DNA from: Alphaproteobacteria bacterium
GTDB taxonomy: Bacteria; Pseudomonadota; Alphaproteobacteria; Caulobacterales; Caulobacteraceae
DNA length: 7,058 bases
Direction of reading: 5' to 3'
NCBI GenBank assembly: GCA_018895795.1
Contig: JAHINZ010000135.1
Coordinates: 1-7,058 of the forward strand
Part shown: positions 5,447-7,058 of the stretch, piece by piece
Layout: each line of letters opens with the position of its first letter
Position numbering within the stretch: position 1 is the first letter of the stretch
Notes under the pieces: model-generated
Database searches by the model: none
Told to the model about the DNA's origin: nothing
Seen by the model: the letters and a program-made list of their open reading frames with translations, nothing else
Made by a program: the position numbers and the translations under genes

Positions 5447-6742
5447 TTAGAACTGAAGAGCGACCGAAGCCGAGAGCTTATTGTCGCTGAAGGACGATGC
5501 CTTGGCGACGCCCGAGGATTCCTGCTTCAGGTAGTTGTAGGTCAGGAACAGACCGACATTACGGTTCAGCAGGTAAGCCGCCGAGGCGCTGACGCCCGTG
5601 CGCTTGTCTTCGCGATCGACGAGCTCGTAGCTGTCCTTGCCGTAGCTGGCCTTGGCCGAGAGCAGAACATTACGCATCAACTCGTGGTCAACGCCGATCG
5701 AGGCGTTGTTCGCGATGTAGCCCTGCGAGCCCGAGGCCACCGAATCCTCGATGGACCGTGACGCGGCCACGTTCAGCGTGGTCAGCTCGGTCGGGAACCA
5801 CTCGACCAGACCCTTGGCGCTGAAGCCATCGATGCTGCCGTAGTGATCATAGGATTGCGACATGTAACCCGCCTCAACGCTACCGCGAACGGCCTGCGAC
5901 AGGTCGAAGTTGGAGCCGACCGTGGCGACATAACCGTCAGAATCGCGAGCGCGAAGGGCGGGCTTGGCGGCGACGCCAGGCCTTGCCGGGCTACCCAGGA
6001 AATCGACGTCATACGACTTCTTGTTGCCGACCAGCGACGCGAACACGGCGGTGTCGGGGCTGACGGCGTATTCGGCCTTGCCGCCATAATAGAACTCGTC
6101 GCGGTCGCGGCTGTTCTGGTTGAAGGCGCCGCCCTGGTCGTCATAGTTGAAGCGCTTGGCGTCCACCTTGCCGGTCAGGCGCAGGCGGTTGAATTCCTTC
6201 ACGGCCGTGATGTTTTCCGACCACAGGTAGTATTCCACGGGCTTGGCTGTCGCGCCGGCCGGCGTGCCGGCGGTGATCGCCGACCGCGGCTCGGTCAGCT
6301 TCTGCCATTGGGTCGACGCCGAAACATAGGCGCCGCGCTCGACATCAAGGCGACCGTTGACGCCGAGGGTGTATTCCTCGGTGTTTTCGGTGTCGAAGTT
6401 CGAATAGCGGTTGACCGAGGCCGAGGCGAAGGCCCCCAGGGCGTTGCGCGACCAGTTCGAACGCGCCGCCACTTCCGGCTTGACCCGCCAGATGGTGTCG
6501 GACTGCTCGCCCGTCGCCACGGCATAGATGTTGTCGTCGTTCACGGCCTCGGCGGTCACTCGTGGGTACAGCGTGAAACCGCCGGTCTTGACGCCGATGG
6601 CCTCATAGTCCGGACGCGGGCGCTCGCGAACGCTGACATTCTTGTCGCGCTTGAAGTTCGCGCCGAGATCTTGAGCCATACCGACCGCCGGAACGGTCGC
6701 CATGAGAACCGCCGCGACGGCGGCTGTCGTTAGAATTTTCAT
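5447..6742 (-). CDS. Outer-membrane beta-barrel protein (putative beta-barrel porin 2 family)
   Basis: This 431-aa protein is predicted to be exported and folded into the outer membrane, probably as an accessory of polysaccharide export or surface anchoring. Residues 1-23 form a Sec signal peptide (MKILTTAAVAAVLMATVP, then cleavage likely after GMA and before QDLG). The mature N-terminus carries RERPRPDYEAIGVKTGGF (39-56), then LYPRV and NDDNIYA, which I recognise as the start motif of the PF10082-type barrels common in alphaproteobacterial polysaccharide loci. The rest alternates polar and aromatic/hydrophobic residues in amphipathic strands, with turns rich in Asp, Asn and Gly. It ends in SASVALQF: a terminal Phe preceded by alternating hydrophobic residues, the usual BAM recognition signal. 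It has no domain of an OPX/Wza secretin-like exporter. A GGGGA lies 7 nt before ATG 6742, with a further GAGG upstream. The wzc-like gene follows after 62 bp with no clear terminator, so co-transcription is expected. The precise transport role is inference. Confidence 0.88.
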   Translation of the reverse strand: MKILTTAAVAAVLMATVPAVGMAQDLGANFKRDKNVSVRERPRPDYEAIGVKTGGFTLYPRVTAEAVNDDNIYAVATGEQSDTIWRVKPEVAARSNWSRNALGAFASASVNRYSNFDTENTEEYTLGVNGRLDVERGAYVSASTQWQKLTEPRSAITAGTPAGATAKPVEYYLWSENITAVKEFNRLRLTGKVDAKRFNYDDQGGAFNQNSRDRDEFYYGGKAEYAVSPDTAVFASLVGNKKSYDVDFLGSPARPGVAAKPALRARDSDGYVATVGSNFDLSQAVRGSVEAGYMSQSYDHYGSIDGFSAKGLVEWFPTELTTLNVAASRSIEDSVASGSQGYIANNASIGVDHELMRNVLLSAKASYGKDSYELVDREDKRTGVSASAAYLLNRNVGLFLTYNYLKQESSGVAKASSFSDNKLSASVALQF

Positions 6743-6787
6743 CGCTTTATCCCCACCTCAGGACGCCTTGGGGGCGCCCGTCAGACC

Positions 6788-6807
6788 AAACACAAACACA
6801 AACACAA
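6788..6807. repeat. Hexanucleotide repeat (AAACAC)3
   Basis: Three exact copies of AAACAC (6788-6805) plus AA. On the minus strand this reads as a GT-rich run, GTGTTT three times, starting 8 nt after the hairpin at 6816-6840 and about 45 bp before the beta-barrel start codon. It could be a degenerate U-rich tail of the hairpin or part of the beta-barrel gene's promoter/leader. Copy number could vary by slippage. Confidence 0.8.
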
Positions 6808-6815
6808 TGAGGCGA

Positions 6816-6840
6816 TGAGGGACGGCTCAGCCGCCCCTCA
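6816..6840 (-). terminator. Hairpin between the Thr/Gly-rich gene and the beta-barrel gene
   Basis: Arms 6816-6827 and 6829-6840 pair over 12 positions around one central base. The single imperfect pair is A-C in plus-strand RNA but G-U in minus-strand RNA, so the structure is better formed in the minus transcript. It begins 8 nt after the stop codon of the upstream minus-strand gene. The downstream sequence is T-rich but broken by G (the GTGTTT repeat), so it may be a leaky terminator or an mRNA-stabilising 3' end rather than a full stop. Confidence 0.55.
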
Positions 6841-6848
6841 CGCAGATC

Positions 6849-7058
6849 TTAACCGCAGTACCCGGCCGTCACGCCCGCGCACGGGTCAAACGGGGCCGGC
6901 GCGTTGGTGGTCGTGGTCCCGCCCGTGGTGGTGTCGCCACCGCCCGTCGAGGCCGCGCCCTGCAGGGTGACCAGAACGCTGACGCCACCGGTGGTGTCGG
7001 TCGAGGCGGTGGCCGTGACCGACTGGCCGGTCGCGGCCAACTGGGTCTGCACGGCGCC
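6849..7058 (-). CDS. C-terminal part of an unidentified Thr/Gly-rich protein (cut by window edge)
   Basis: The frame is open from the right window edge to TAA at 6851-6849, giving 69 residues. The codon at 7052-7050 is an in-frame GTG, not evidence of a start, because the frame continues past it to the edge. What is visible: a segment LAATGQSVTATAST, then a short beta-like hydrophobic stretch VSVLVTLQGA, a low-complexity Thr/Gly linker (GGGDTTTGGTTTT), and a final NAPAPFDPCAGVTAGYCG with two cysteines nine residues apart that could form a disulfide if exported. Composition suggests an extracytoplasmic protein, perhaps surface-linked. It lies upstream of the beta-barrel gene on the same strand, 106 bp away with a hairpin between. 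I do not recognise the family and the missing N-terminal part would decide it. Confidence 0.7.
   Translation of the reverse strand, partial: GAVQTQLAATGQSVTATASTDTTGGVSVLVTLQGAASTGGGDTTTGGTTTTNAPAPFDPCAGVTAGYCG

Noticed and set aside
3015..5450. 811-codon open frame on the plus strand opposite the wzc-like gene
   Set aside because: It is the antisense shadow of a real high-GC gene; its product is rich in Gly, Gln, Arg and Asp with no domain, whereas the minus strand gives a complete Wzc-type kinase.
5843..6733. 296-codon plus-strand frame opposite the beta-barrel gene
   Set aside because: The minus frame has a signal peptide, family motif and C-terminal Phe; the plus frame reads as Val/Gly/Arg-rich shadow with no ribosome binding site or motif.

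Overview
This 7.1 kb window is high-GC DNA with strong G/C preference at third codon positions. It looks like an alphaproteobacterium of the Caulobacter/Phenylobacterium type. That placement is inferred from protein style, codon use and the gene set (a PssY-like sugar-phosphate transferase beside Wzc-, Wzy- and beta-barrel-type genes); no database search was possible. The theme is synthesis and export of a surface polysaccharide, capsule or exopolysaccharide, by a Wzx/Wzy-type route.

Layout. Positions 1-75 hold a 14-bp tandem repeat and a perfect 18-bp-stem bidirectional terminator. A very small gene (97-258, minus strand) encodes a 53-residue protein with one membrane helix and an excellent ribosome binding site. 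A divergent upstream region of about 190 bp follows, with two degenerate CtrA-like boxes and two short inverted repeats. Next on the plus strand is a polyprenyl-phosphate sugar-1-phosphate transferase (about 448-1101), the enzyme that starts repeat-unit synthesis on the lipid carrier. It converges on a minus-strand cluster read from right to left: the end of an unidentified Thr/Gly-rich protein (6849-7058, cut by the window edge), an outer-membrane beta-barrel protein (5447-6742), a fused chain-length regulator and tyrosine autokinase of the Wzc type (3165-5384), and a polytopic O-antigen ligase/Wzy polymerase-like protein (1229-3175). The last two overlap by 11 bp and are probably translationally coupled.

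How they work together (inference from families). The transferase loads the first sugar phosphate onto undecaprenyl phosphate in the inner membrane. The Wzy-like protein polymerises flipped repeat units in the periplasm. The Wzc-like kinase sets chain length and gates export through cycles of C-terminal tyrosine phosphorylation. The beta-barrel protein sits in the outer membrane as an accessory to export or anchoring. No flippase, OPX (Wza-type) protein or glycosyltransferase lies in the window.

I see no CRISPR array, tRNA, rRNA, insertion sequence or phage gene. The less ordinary signals are the small membrane-protein gene, a sharp codon-composition break inside the transferase gene, a perfect 25-bp palindrome at the start of the wzc-like gene, and a hairpin followed by a hexanucleotide repeat inside the minus-strand cluster.
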